NCBI RefSeq assembly: GCF_900177245.1
Contig: NZ_FXBM01000001.1
Location: 1,240,001-1,304,000, forward strand
Origin: Rathayibacter oskolensis
GTDB taxonomy: Bacteria; Actinomycetota; Actinomycetes; Actinomycetales; Microbacteriaceae
Direction: 5' to 3'
Length of the DNA stretch: 64,000 bases
Shown one piece after another: positions 18,361 through 25,356 of this stretch. A program made the position numbers and the translations under genes. A model generated the notes under the pieces. It did no database searches. It saw only the letters and a list, made by a program, of their open reading frames with translations, and was not told where the DNA came from. Numbering within the stretch: the stretch's first letter is position 1; every line of letters starts with the position of its first letter.

Positions 18361-19124
18361 GCACGCAGGCGCTCGCCCGGACGGTCCTCGCCCCGCTCCT
18401 GCTGGGGATCGCGGCGGTCCTGCTCTGGCAGCTGGGGGTGACGGCGCTCGACGTGAAGCCGTTCGTCCTCCCGTCGCCGGTCGCGATCGGGACGGAGTTC
18501 GGCGGCAACCTCGGCTCCGTGGTGGCCGGGAGCATCGTGACCGGGCGGAACGCACTCGTCGGACTGATCGCCGGTGCGGTGGTCGCGGTGCTCGTCGCCG
18601 GGCTCTCGGCGCTGGTGCGCGTCTTCGACGGGCTCGTCGCTCCGATCGTCGCCGCAGCGGCCGTCGTGCCCATCGTCGCTCTGGCGCCGGTGCTGTACAC
18701 GATGTTCGGCGCGAGCGTCGAGACGGCCCGGCAGCTCGTGGCCGCACTGGCGGTCTTCGTGCCCGTGTACATCAACACCCTGCGAGGTCTGCGCCAGGCG
18801 GCTCCCGTCCACCGCGACCTGATGCGCGCCTACGCTGCATCGCCCTGGCAGACGACGCGGATGATCACGCTGCCTGGCGCGGTGCCGTTCTTCTTCACGG
18901 GACTGCGCATCGCCTCCTCGCTCGCCGTCATCTCGGCGCTCGTCGCCGAGTACTTCGGCGGACCGGTCGGCGGCCTCGGCAAGTCGATCACGACCGCGGC
19001 CTCGGGGAGCGACTACGCCCTGGCCTACGCCTACGTGCTCGGCTCCGTGATCGTCGGGCTCCTGTTCTACTGCGTCACCGCCGGCCTCGAGGCCGTCGCG
19101 CTCCGCCGCAGTCGCGCGCGCTGA
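18357..19124 (+). CDS. ABC transporter permease, second subunit
   Basis: 255-residue permease of the same class as the gene at 16652 but clearly diverged. Segments at ~8-25, 55-85, 95-115, 120-140, 175-200 and 222-245; EAA-type loop APVHRDLMRAYAASPWQTTR (~148-167). GTG 18357 forms a GTGA overlap with the ATPase gene. Two unlike permeases around one ATPase suggest a heterodimeric channel. Confidence 0.87.
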   Translation: MSTQALARTVLAPLLLGIAAVLLWQLGVTALDVKPFVLPSPVAIGTEFGGNLGSVVAGSIVTGRNALVGLIAGAVVAVLVAGLSALVRVFDGLVAPIVAAAAVVPIVALAPVLYTMFGASVETARQLVAALAVFVPVYINTLRGLRQAAPVHRDLMRAYAASPWQTTRMITLPGAVPFFFTGLRIASSLAVISALVAEYFGGPVGGLGKSITTAASGSDYALAYAYVLGSVIVGLLFYCVTAGLEAVALRRSRAR

Positions 19125-19178
19125 TCCCTCCGCGCCGCTCCTCGACTTCTCCAGCCGCACCACCCGGGTCTCCCGGCC

Positions 19179-19222
19179 GCACCGCCCGATCGACAGCACC
19201 GCCCGTTCCACAGCACCGCCCG
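19179..19222 (+). repeat. three 10-bp direct repeats at 17-bp period
   Basis: GCACCGCCCG occurs at 19179-19188, 19196-19205 and 19213-19222, exactly 17 bp apart, with related 7-bp linkers ATCGACA and TTCCACA. An imperfect fourth copy (GCACCACCCG) is at 19157-19166. They fill the 139-bp gap between the second permease and the binding-protein gene and could be regulator sites or a slippage product. Confidence 0.6.
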
Positions 19223-19263
19223 AACCGGGCACATCCCTGCACCACACCGCACCAGGAGGAACA

Positions 19264-20412
19264 GTGAACAGACGCACGCGCATCGCGATGACGACCACGG
19301 CGGGATTCGCCGCCGTCGGACTCGCGCTCACCGGATGCAGCGCATCCGGCGGCGACTCCGAGGGCTCCGGCTCGTCGGGAGACCTCGCCCCCGTGACCCT
19401 GCAGCTGCAGTGGGTCGCCCAGGCCCAGTTCGCCGGCTACTACGCCGCCGTCGACCAGGGCTACTACGAGGACGAGGGCCTCGATGTGACGATCGCAGAG
19501 GGAGGCGGCGACATCGTCCCGCAGGACGTTCTCGCCTCCGGAGACGCCGACTACGCGATCTCGTGGGTGCCCAAGGTGCTCGGGTCGATCGAGCAGGGCG
19601 CGAACATCACCGACGTCGCGCAGATCTTCGAGCGCAGCGCGACCACGCAGATCTCGTTCAAGGACAAGGACATCACCTCGCCGGCGGATCTGTCGGGCAA
19701 GAAGGTCGGCAGCTGGGGCTACGGCAACGAGTGGGAGCTCTTCGCCGGCATGCAGAAGGACGGAGTCGACCTCGACGACATCTCGCTCGTCACGCAGCTC
19801 TTCGACATGAACGGCTTCCTCGCCGGTGACATCGACGCCGCGCAGGCGATGACCTACAACGAGTACGCGCAGGTGCTCGAGACGGTGAACCCGGACACCG
19901 GCGAGCTGTACCAGCCGGACGACCTCAACGTCATCAACTGGAACGACGTCGGCACCGCGATGCTCCAGGACGCGATCTGGGCCGACGCCGACAAGCTCGA
20001 GAGCGACGAGGCCTACGCCGACCAGACCGTGGCCTTCATCAAGGCGTCCATCAAGGGCTGGATCTATGCGAAGGACAACCCGGAGGAGGCGGCCGACATC
20101 GTCACCGCCGCCGGCTCCACGCTCGGCACCAGCCACCAGCTCTGGATGACCAACGAGGTCAACAAGCTGATCTGGCCCTCGACGAACGGCGTCGGCATGA
20201 TCGACGAGGCCGCATGGCAGCAGACGGTCGACATCGCCAAGGAGACGACCAACGAGACCGGCGCGACCATCATCAGCGAGGACCCGCCCGCGACCGCCTA
20301 CTCGAACGACTACGTCGAGCAGGCGCTCTCGGAGCTCGCCGACGAGGGCGTGGACACCAGCGGCGCCGACTACGAGCCGATCGAGGTGACCCTGCAGGAG
20401 GGCGGCGCCTGA
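19264..20412 (+). CDS. ABC transporter substrate-binding lipoprotein, NMT1/THI5-like
   Basis: 382-residue extracytoplasmic solute receptor. A lipoprotein signal peptide (RRTR, hydrophobic stretch, lipobox LTGC with Cys ~24) anchors it outside the membrane. The mature part has the NMT1/THI5 start LQLQWVAQAQFAGYYAA and DADYAISWVPKVL, typical of receptors for thiamine precursors, riboflavin, pyrimidines or N-formyl compounds. GTG 19264 follows AGGAGG at 5 nt. Given the operon, dihydropyrimidines, hydantoins or ureides are likely ligands; this is inference. A strong hairpin follows the gene. Confidence 0.9.
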   Translation: MNRRTRIAMTTTAGFAAVGLALTGCSASGGDSEGSGSSGDLAPVTLQLQWVAQAQFAGYYAAVDQGYYEDEGLDVTIAEGGGDIVPQDVLASGDADYAISWVPKVLGSIEQGANITDVAQIFERSATTQISFKDKDITSPADLSGKKVGSWGYGNEWELFAGMQKDGVDLDDISLVTQLFDMNGFLAGDIDAAQAMTYNEYAQVLETVNPDTGELYQPDDLNVINWNDVGTAMLQDAIWADADKLESDEAYADQTVAFIKASIKGWIYAKDNPEEAADIVTAAGSTLGTSHQLWMTNEVNKLIWPSTNGVGMIDEAAWQQTVDIAKETTNETGATIISEDPPATAYSNDYVEQALSELADEGVDTSGADYEPIEVTLQEGGA

Positions 20413-20447
20413 CGCGCCTCCGGGCGGCGGCCGGTAACCGACCTCGA

Positions 20448-20483
20448 GAAGCCGCGGTGGGCTGTCACGTCCACCGCGGCTTC
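20448..20483 (+). terminator. perfect 13-bp hairpin after the importer operon
   Basis: GAAGCCGCGGTGG (20448-20460) pairs perfectly with CCACCGCGGCTTC (20471-20483) over a 10-nt loop, 36 nt after the binding-protein stop. No T run follows, but the stem is long and GC-rich. It separates the pyrimidine operon from the DUF177-rpmF operon. Confidence 0.65.
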
Positions 20484-20504
20484 CGGTCGTCCCGGGGCGG
20501 TGTC

Positions 20505-20670
20505 GTGCGGTTGGCAGGAGGTGGTGCGGTCTGCAGGTGCTGGTGCGGTCGGCAGGTGTCGACCCGGCATCCGTGCCGCCCGAGCGGATGGAGAGGCTTT
20601 CCTCCTCTGACCTCCTGCGGATCGCACGAGCTCCTGCAGATCGCACCGGCGCCTGCGGATCGCGCACCGC
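20505..20670. repeat. facing 19-bp repeat arrays, locus A
   Basis: Three left units of the form GTGCGGTCTGCAGG start at 20505, 20524 and 20543. Three right, inverted units of the form CCTGCGGATCGCAC start at 20614, 20633 and 20652. Both sets have an exact 19-bp period. Between them GGAGAGGCTTTCCTCCTC (20590-20607) can fold on itself. The 20413-20709 gap holds this array, the preceding hairpin and the promoter of the DUF177 gene, and nothing else that I can see. Confidence 0.75.
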
Positions 20671-20709
20671 CCCGTCTCGGCTCAGTCCGGGGGAGTAGGC
20701 TGGATCCTC

Positions 20710-21309
20710 GTGACTACTTTCAAGAAGACGCCGTTCACTGTGAACGTGCGCGACCTCCTCGGCCGCCCGGGGGAGATGCGCGAGCACCGTCTCGACCTCG
20801 ACGCGCCGGAGCAGTTCGGCGAGGGGATCGTCGCTCTGCGCAAGGGAGCGGCACTCGATCTCGACGTCCGCCTCGAGTCGGTGCACGAGGGCATCCTCGC
20901 CTCGGTCGAGGTGTCGGCCGAGGCTGTCGGCGAGTGCAGCCGGTGCCTCATCGACATCTCCCTGCCTGTCGAAGTCGAGTTCCAGGAACTTTTCGCGTAC
21001 TCTTCTGACGAAGCTTTCGACTATGAGGTTCACGACGACCACGTGGATCTTGAACCTCTGGTCAGGGATGCGGTGGTTTTGTCGCTGCCGTTCCAGCCGG
21101 TGTGCCGGCCGGATTGTCCGGGCCTCGACCCCGTCACGGGGGAGCGGCTGGCCGAATCCTCTGCGCCCGAGCCCGAGGCGCCGCGCGACTCCCGGTGGGC
21201 CGCGCTCGCCGGGCTGGGTGACGCGGGGACCGGTGGGGCCACAGCGCCCGGAGCTTCCGCAGACAGCGGAGCAGGCACGAACGCCCGCACCGAAACCGAC
21301 CAAGACTGA
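20710..21309 (+). CDS. DUF177 (YceD-like) protein
   Basis: 199 residues of the DUF177 family found beside rpmF in most bacteria and linked by genetics elsewhere to 23S rRNA accumulation. The central cysteines ECSRCLI (near residue 78) and CRPDCPGL (near 135) may bind a metal. The C-terminal ~45 residues are an Ala/Gly/Ser-rich low-complexity tail. GTG 20710 is preceded by TAGGCT (20696-20701) with 8 nt between, suggesting a very short or absent leader. First gene of the rpmF-rnc-mutM operon. Confidence 0.9.
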   Translation: MTTFKKTPFTVNVRDLLGRPGEMREHRLDLDAPEQFGEGIVALRKGAALDLDVRLESVHEGILASVEVSAEAVGECSRCLIDISLPVEVEFQELFAYSSDEAFDYEVHDDHVDLEPLVRDAVVLSLPFQPVCRPDCPGLDPVTGERLAESSAPEPEAPRDSRWAALAGLGDAGTGGATAPGASADSGAGTNARTETDQD

Positions 21310-21330
21310 CTAGGTAGAGAAGAGAGAATC

Positions 21331-21537
21331 ATGGCTGTTCCCAAGAGGAAGAAGTCCCGCGCGAACACCCACATGCGCCGCTCGCAGTGGAAGGCCACGG
21401 CTCCCGCCCTGGTCAAGACCATCGAGCCCAACGGCAAGGTCGTCTACAGCCTCCCCCACCGCGCCAAGGTCGTCGAGGACGCCGCGGGCACCGCGCTGTT
21501 CCTCGAGTACAAGGGCCGCAAGGTCGCCGACGTCTGA
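21331..21537 (+). CDS. rpmF: 50S ribosomal protein L32
   Basis: 68-residue ribosomal protein opening [20 protein letters not shown], the standard L32 start. It lacks the C-terminal zinc-binding cysteines of the C+ form, so it should not need zinc. AGAGAGAAT precedes the ATG at 21331, 21 nt after the DUF177 stop. Confidence 0.97.
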   Translation: MAVPKRKKSRANTHMRRSQWKATAPALVKTIEPNGKVVYSLPHRAKVVEDAAGTALFLEYKGRKVADV

Positions 21538-21601
21538 TCCCGTTGCCGTGCCGTCCGTTCCGGCGGCGTCTCGACGCCCCGTGACGGATGCCGTGCGATC
21601 C

Positions 21602-22396
21602 ATGGTGAAGCAGACCTCCGCACCACCCTCCAGCGACGACCGGTCGCGTCTGGAGGCCACGCTCGGCGTGAGCCTCGACAGCGAGCTCTTCGAGCTCGCC
21701 CTGACGCACCGGTCGTTCGCTTTCGAGAACGGCGGACTCCCGCACAACGAGCGCCTCGAGTTCCTCGGCGACTCGATCCTCGGGCAGGCCGTCACCGTGA
21801 TGCTCTACACCGAGTACCCCTCGCTCAGCGAGGGCGACCTCGCGAAGAGGCGGGCGAGCCTGGTCTCGACCGTGGCCCTCGCCGAGATCGCCCGCGGGAT
21901 CGGGCTCGGCGAGCACCTCCGCCTCGGGCGCGGTGAGGAGCTCACGGGCGGGCGCGACAAAGCGTCGATCCTCGCCGACACCGTCGAGGCCATCATCGGT
22001 GCCGTCTACCTCGGCACCGGGCCGGACGCGGCGCGCGACCTCGTGCTGCGCCTGATCGCCCCCCTCCGCGCCGACCCGCTGCGCTTCGGCGTCTCGATGG
22101 ACCCCAAGACGAGCCTGCAGGAGGCGGCGGCCGAGCGCGGTGCGGCGGCTCCGCGCTACGAGATCGCGGCGACGGGGCCCGACCACAACAAGGTCTTCGT
22201 GGCGACGGTGATCGTCGGCGGACTCGTCACCGCCCGAGGCGAGGGCACCAGCAAGAAGGCCGCCGAGATGGCCGCCGCTCTGGACGCCTGGACGCGGCTC
22301 GCCGCCACCGCGCCCGGCGACGCGGTCAACGGCTCCACCGCCGGCGCCGCGTCGGACGCCGCCTCCGCGACGGACGCCGCCGCCTCCGGGGACTGA
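21602..22396 (+). CDS. rnc: ribonuclease III
   Basis: Cuts double-stranded RNA, including rRNA precursors. RNase III signature NERLEFLGDSILG (near residue 43) with the metal-binding Glu and Asp; second acid pair in LADTVEAIIGAVY (near 125). A double-stranded RNA-binding domain runs from ~163 to ~235, then a short Ala/Ser/Thr tail. The start is ambiguous: ATG 21602 fits family length (264 residues), while GTG 21548, 11 nt after rpmF, would add 18 residues; neither has a strong ribosome site. Confidence 0.94.
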   Translation: MVKQTSAPPSSDDRSRLEATLGVSLDSELFELALTHRSFAFENGGLPHNERLEFLGDSILGQAVTVMLYTEYPSLSEGDLAKRRASLVSTVALAEIARGIGLGEHLRLGRGEELTGGRDKASILADTVEAIIGAVYLGTGPDAARDLVLRLIAPLRADPLRFGVSMDPKTSLQEAAAERGAAAPRYEIAATGPDHNKVFVATVIVGGLVTARGEGTSKKAAEMAAALDAWTRLAATAPGDAVNGSTAGAASDAASATDAAASGD

Positions 22397-22398
22397 CG

Positions 22399-23310
22399 GT
22401 GCCGGAGCTCCCCGAGGTCGAGGTGGTCCGCGCCGGCCTCGCTCCCGCGGTCACCGGTGCGCTCGTCACCGGAGTCGAGATCGTCGACGAGCGCTCGCTG
22501 AAGCGCCACGTGCACGCGCACCCGTTCGAGCGGCTGCTGGTCGGGCGACGGCTGCAGGGTGCGGTGCGGCGCGGCAAGTTCCTCTGGCTGCCCGCGGGGC
22601 GGGAGGAGGCGCTGCTCGTGCACCTCGGGATGAGCGGGCAGGTGCTGCTGCGGACGGCCGACGCGCCGCTCGCGCGGCTGACGCGCATCCGGATCGCGAT
22701 CGAGAACCCCGACCACGGGGAGCTGGCCCTGCACTTCGTCGACCAGCGGATCTTCGGCTCGATGGCCGTCGACGCCCTGGTGCCCACGAGCGACGGAGCA
22801 CCCGGCGGATTCGCGGGCGACGACGCCGACGGCGGCGACTGGCTGCGGTCGGTCCCCTCGCAGGTCGCGCACATCGCCCGCGATCCGCTCGATCCCTCCT
22901 TCGATCTCTCCGGCATCGTCTCGGCGCTCTCGCGACGCTCGAGCGGCATCAAGCGCGCTCTGCTCGACCAGACCCTGGTCAGCGGGATCGGCAACATCTA
23001 CGCCGACGAGTCGCTGTGGGCGGCCGAGCTGCATCCGGAGCGGCCGAGCTCGTCGCTCGGTGAGGCGAGGATCCGCCGGCTCTTCGCCGAGGTGCGCTCG
23101 GTGCTCGAGCGCGCGCTGGCCGAGGGCGGGACGAGCTTCGATGCGCAGTACGTGAACGTCAACGGCGCGTCGGGCTACTTCTCGCACAGCCTGAACGCCT
23201 ACGGGCAGACCGGCAAGCCGTGCCCGCGCTGCGGGGAGCCGGTCGTGCGGGTGCCGTTCATGAACCGCTCGTCGCACCTCTGCCCGCACTGCCAGCAGCT
23301 GCCGCGCTGA
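22399..23310 (+). CDS. mutM: formamidopyrimidine-DNA glycosylase
   Basis: Bifunctional base-excision enzyme removing 8-oxoguanine and Fapy lesions. The mature N-terminus PELPEVEVVR provides the catalytic Pro and Glu; the helix-two-turn-helix is around LVSGIGNIYADESLW; the C-terminal zinc finger has four cysteines in CPRCGEP and CPHCQ. 303 residues, about 25 longer than typical, with an insertion near residue 130 (GAPGGFAGDDADGGDW). GTG 22399 starts 2 nt after the rnc stop. Confidence 0.95.
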   Translation: MPELPEVEVVRAGLAPAVTGALVTGVEIVDERSLKRHVHAHPFERLLVGRRLQGAVRRGKFLWLPAGREEALLVHLGMSGQVLLRTADAPLARLTRIRIAIENPDHGELALHFVDQRIFGSMAVDALVPTSDGAPGGFAGDDADGGDWLRSVPSQVAHIARDPLDPSFDLSGIVSALSRRSSGIKRALLDQTLVSGIGNIYADESLWAAELHPERPSSSLGEARIRRLFAEVRSVLERALAEGGTSFDAQYVNVNGASGYFSHSLNAYGQTGKPCPRCGEPVVRVPFMNRSSHLCPHCQQLPR

Positions 23311-23324
23311 GTGGTCGGCCGCGG

Positions 23325-23385
23325 GGGAACCCGTTGCCGCCGAGACACCGCCTCCTGCGCGGTGTCTCGGCGCGAACGGGTTCCC
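23325..23385. terminator. 27-bp near-perfect hairpin between convergent genes
   Basis: Bases 23325-23351 pair with 23359-23385 with only two mismatches, over a 7-nt loop (CTCCTGC). It starts GGGAACCCGTT and ends AACGGGTTCCC. It sits between mutM (plus) and a membrane-protein gene (minus), and should terminate in both directions; its length is also compatible with a mobile palindromic unit. Confidence 0.75.
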
Positions 23386-23391
23386 TCGGCA

Positions 23392-24105
23392 CTACGGAGT
23401 GGCAGTCACCGTCTCTGCGACGGGGGCGTGCTTCGCGTGTGCCACGAGGTGGCCGAACAGGGACGCGATCAGGGTGATCACGGCGGCGATCGCGAGACCG
23501 AGCCAGAGCCCGACGTTCAGGGCCAGAGCGCCGACCCCCGCACCGGCGCCGATCAGCACGACGGCGGCCAGGCGGCGGAACCAGGGCTGGCCCTTGCCGC
23601 CGCCGAGCCAGGAGTCGGCCGCGAGACCGGTGATGGTCGAGGTGACGACGACGGTCGTGACGTCCTTCACCGCGATGTGCCGCGCCGTCGCTGCCTGGAG
23701 TCCCATGGCGAGGCCGAGGACGCCGGTGACCGTGAGGGCGAGCGGCTCCGGATGCTCGGGGACGACGGCGAGCACGACCGCGAGGACGGCCATCACGAGG
23801 CCGACGACGGTGAAGAGCCAGGTCGAGCGGGTCGTCCATCCCGCCTTCACCGGGCGCAGCACGCGACCGCCGATCGCGGCACCCAGCATGAAGCCCAGCA
23901 GCGCGATGATCGGGCCGACCACGGGCAGGTCGTCCGCACCGGCGAGGGCCATGCCGAGGATGACGACGTTGCCGGTCATGTTGCCCGTGAACACCCGGTC
24001 GAGCCCGAGGTAGCCGACGGCATCGATGATGCCCGTCGAGAAGGTCAGGGCGAGCATGAGCCCGAGGTGGACGTTGTCGGGGCGCGTGCGCAGGCGTCGG
24101 AACAC
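23392..24105 (-). CDS. YoaK/DUF1275 family membrane protein
   Basis: 237-residue integral membrane protein with six hydrophobic segments. The family hallmark FSTGIIDAVGYLGLDRVFTGNMTGNVV lies at residues ~22-48 (quoted in part: GIIDAVGYL, TGNMTGN). Function unknown; distant similarity to transporters has been noted for the family. GTG 24105 follows AGGA at 5 nt. It stands alone between two terminators/promoters and diverges from the formamidase operon. Confidence 0.85.
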   Translation of the reverse strand: MFRRLRTRPDNVHLGLMLALTFSTGIIDAVGYLGLDRVFTGNMTGNVVILGMALAGADDLPVVGPIIALLGFMLGAAIGGRVLRPVKAGWTTRSTWLFTVVGLVMAVLAVVLAVVPEHPEPLALTVTGVLGLAMGLQAATARHIAVKDVTTVVVTSTITGLAADSWLGGGKGQPWFRRLAAVVLIGAGAGVGALALNVGLWLGLAIAAVITLIASLFGHLVAHAKHAPVAETVTATP

Positions 24106-24188
24106 GGGAGTCCTGTCGTCGGAGGGGAGGGGGCTCGCGGGATGCCGGTGGTGACCGGGGTGTGCGCCGCCGATCCTGCCATGGATGC

Positions 24189-24220
24189 GCCACGGCGCCG
24201 AAACACGGCGCCGGTAGCCT
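24189..24220 (+). promoter_or_regulatory. GlnR-type box and -10, formamidase operon
   Basis: GCCAC (24189-24193), six bases, then GAAAC (24200-24204): the gTnAC-n6-GaAAC form with one mismatch. Ten bases later is TAGCCT (24215-24220), a good -10. The formamidase ATG is 44 nt further on. The spacing equals that of the other boxes in the window. Confidence 0.5.
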
Positions 24221-24264
24221 CGAAGCGATCGCGGGGCGCTCCCGCGCGGGAAGGCGGTCCGCGG

Positions 24265-25356
24265 ATGCGGCAGGCGGAGTGGGCGATCCAGCCCGGAGAA
24301 GCGGTTCCGGAGGGCGTCGAGTACCTGGCGGCGACCCCGCAGTCGGTGCTGTGGGGGCGGCTCCCGTGCGGGGCCGATCGGCCGGCGCTGACGATCGACT
24401 CCGGTGCCGAGGTGGTCATCGACACCCTCAGCCACGAGGGCGTGCTGGAGGATCAGGGTCGGGATCCGCTCGCGTTCTTCGGCGGTCACGGCGTCGCTCC
24501 GGAGGCGGTGCTGCGCGACGCGATCGAGCTCGCCTCCTCCGGGCCCTTCCGCGATCCCGCGGTCGACGGGCCGCACGTCGTCACGGGTCCGATCGCGGTC
24601 AGGGGAGCGCATCCCGGGGACCTGCTGCGGATGACACTGCTGGAGGCCGAGCCTCGCGTGCCCTACGGAGTCATCTCGAACCGGCACGGCCGTGGCGCGC
24701 TCCCGGGCGAGTACCCACTCCACGAGGGCACGTTCAGCGCGTTCGCGAGCGTCGAGGAGGGTGCCGACGGCGTCCAACGCGGCGTCCTGCCCCTGGTCGC
24801 CGGCGGCGGGCGCTCGGCGCGGTTCGAGCTGCACCCGTTCCTCGGGATCATGGGGGTCGCGGTCGCGGGCGACGTCCGGCCGCACTCCGTGCCCCCGGGC
24901 GCGCACGGCGGCAACATCGACATCTCGCTCCTCACCGAGGGGACGAGCCTCTACCTGCCCGTCCAGGTCGAGGGCGCGCTCGCCTACGTCGGCGACCCCC
25001 ACTTCGCGCAGGGAGACGGGGAGGTGGCGCTGACGGCGATGGAGGCGAGCCTGCGCGTGCGGGTGCGCTTCGAGGTCGTGCCGCAGGCGGAGGCGCTCGA
25101 GGCGTTCGGCGCTCTCGTCGGGCCGCTCGGTGAGACGACCGAGTTCCTCGTCCCGACGGGGATGGATGAGGACCTCGACGTAGCGGTGCAGAACTGCGTG
25201 CGAGCGGCGATCGCGCTGCTGCAGGCGCGCTTCGGGATGGACGCGAGCCTCGCCTACGCCTACCTCAGCGCCGCGACCGACTTCAACATCTCGCAGGTCG
25301 TCGATCTGGTGAAAGGCGTGCACGCCCGCGTCCGGATCGGCGACTTCGATGACTGA
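24265..25356 (+). CDS. acetamidase/formamidase family protein
   Basis: 363-residue FmdA/AmdA-type amidase, hydrolysing small amides such as formamide or acetamide to acid and ammonia. Family motifs: SHEGVLEDQGRDPLAFFG near residue 54, VTGPIAVRGAHPGDLL near 112, GGNIDISLLTEG near 214, and metal-ligand-type His/Asp residues in HPFLGIMGVA. ATG 24265 is preceded by a weak GGAAGGCGG. The end overlaps the next gene by 8 bp. It could act on formamide-like or carbamoyl fragments from purine breakdown; substrate not proven. Confidence 0.85.
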   Translation: MRQAEWAIQPGEAVPEGVEYLAATPQSVLWGRLPCGADRPALTIDSGAEVVIDTLSHEGVLEDQGRDPLAFFGGHGVAPEAVLRDAIELASSGPFRDPAVDGPHVVTGPIAVRGAHPGDLLRMTLLEAEPRVPYGVISNRHGRGALPGEYPLHEGTFSAFASVEEGADGVQRGVLPLVAGGGRSARFELHPFLGIMGVAVAGDVRPHSVPPGAHGGNIDISLLTEGTSLYLPVQVEGALAYVGDPHFAQGDGEVALTAMEASLRVRVRFEVVPQAEALEAFGALVGPLGETTEFLVPTGMDEDLDVAVQNCVRAAIALLQARFGMDASLAYAYLSAATDFNISQVVDLVKGVHARVRIGDFDD

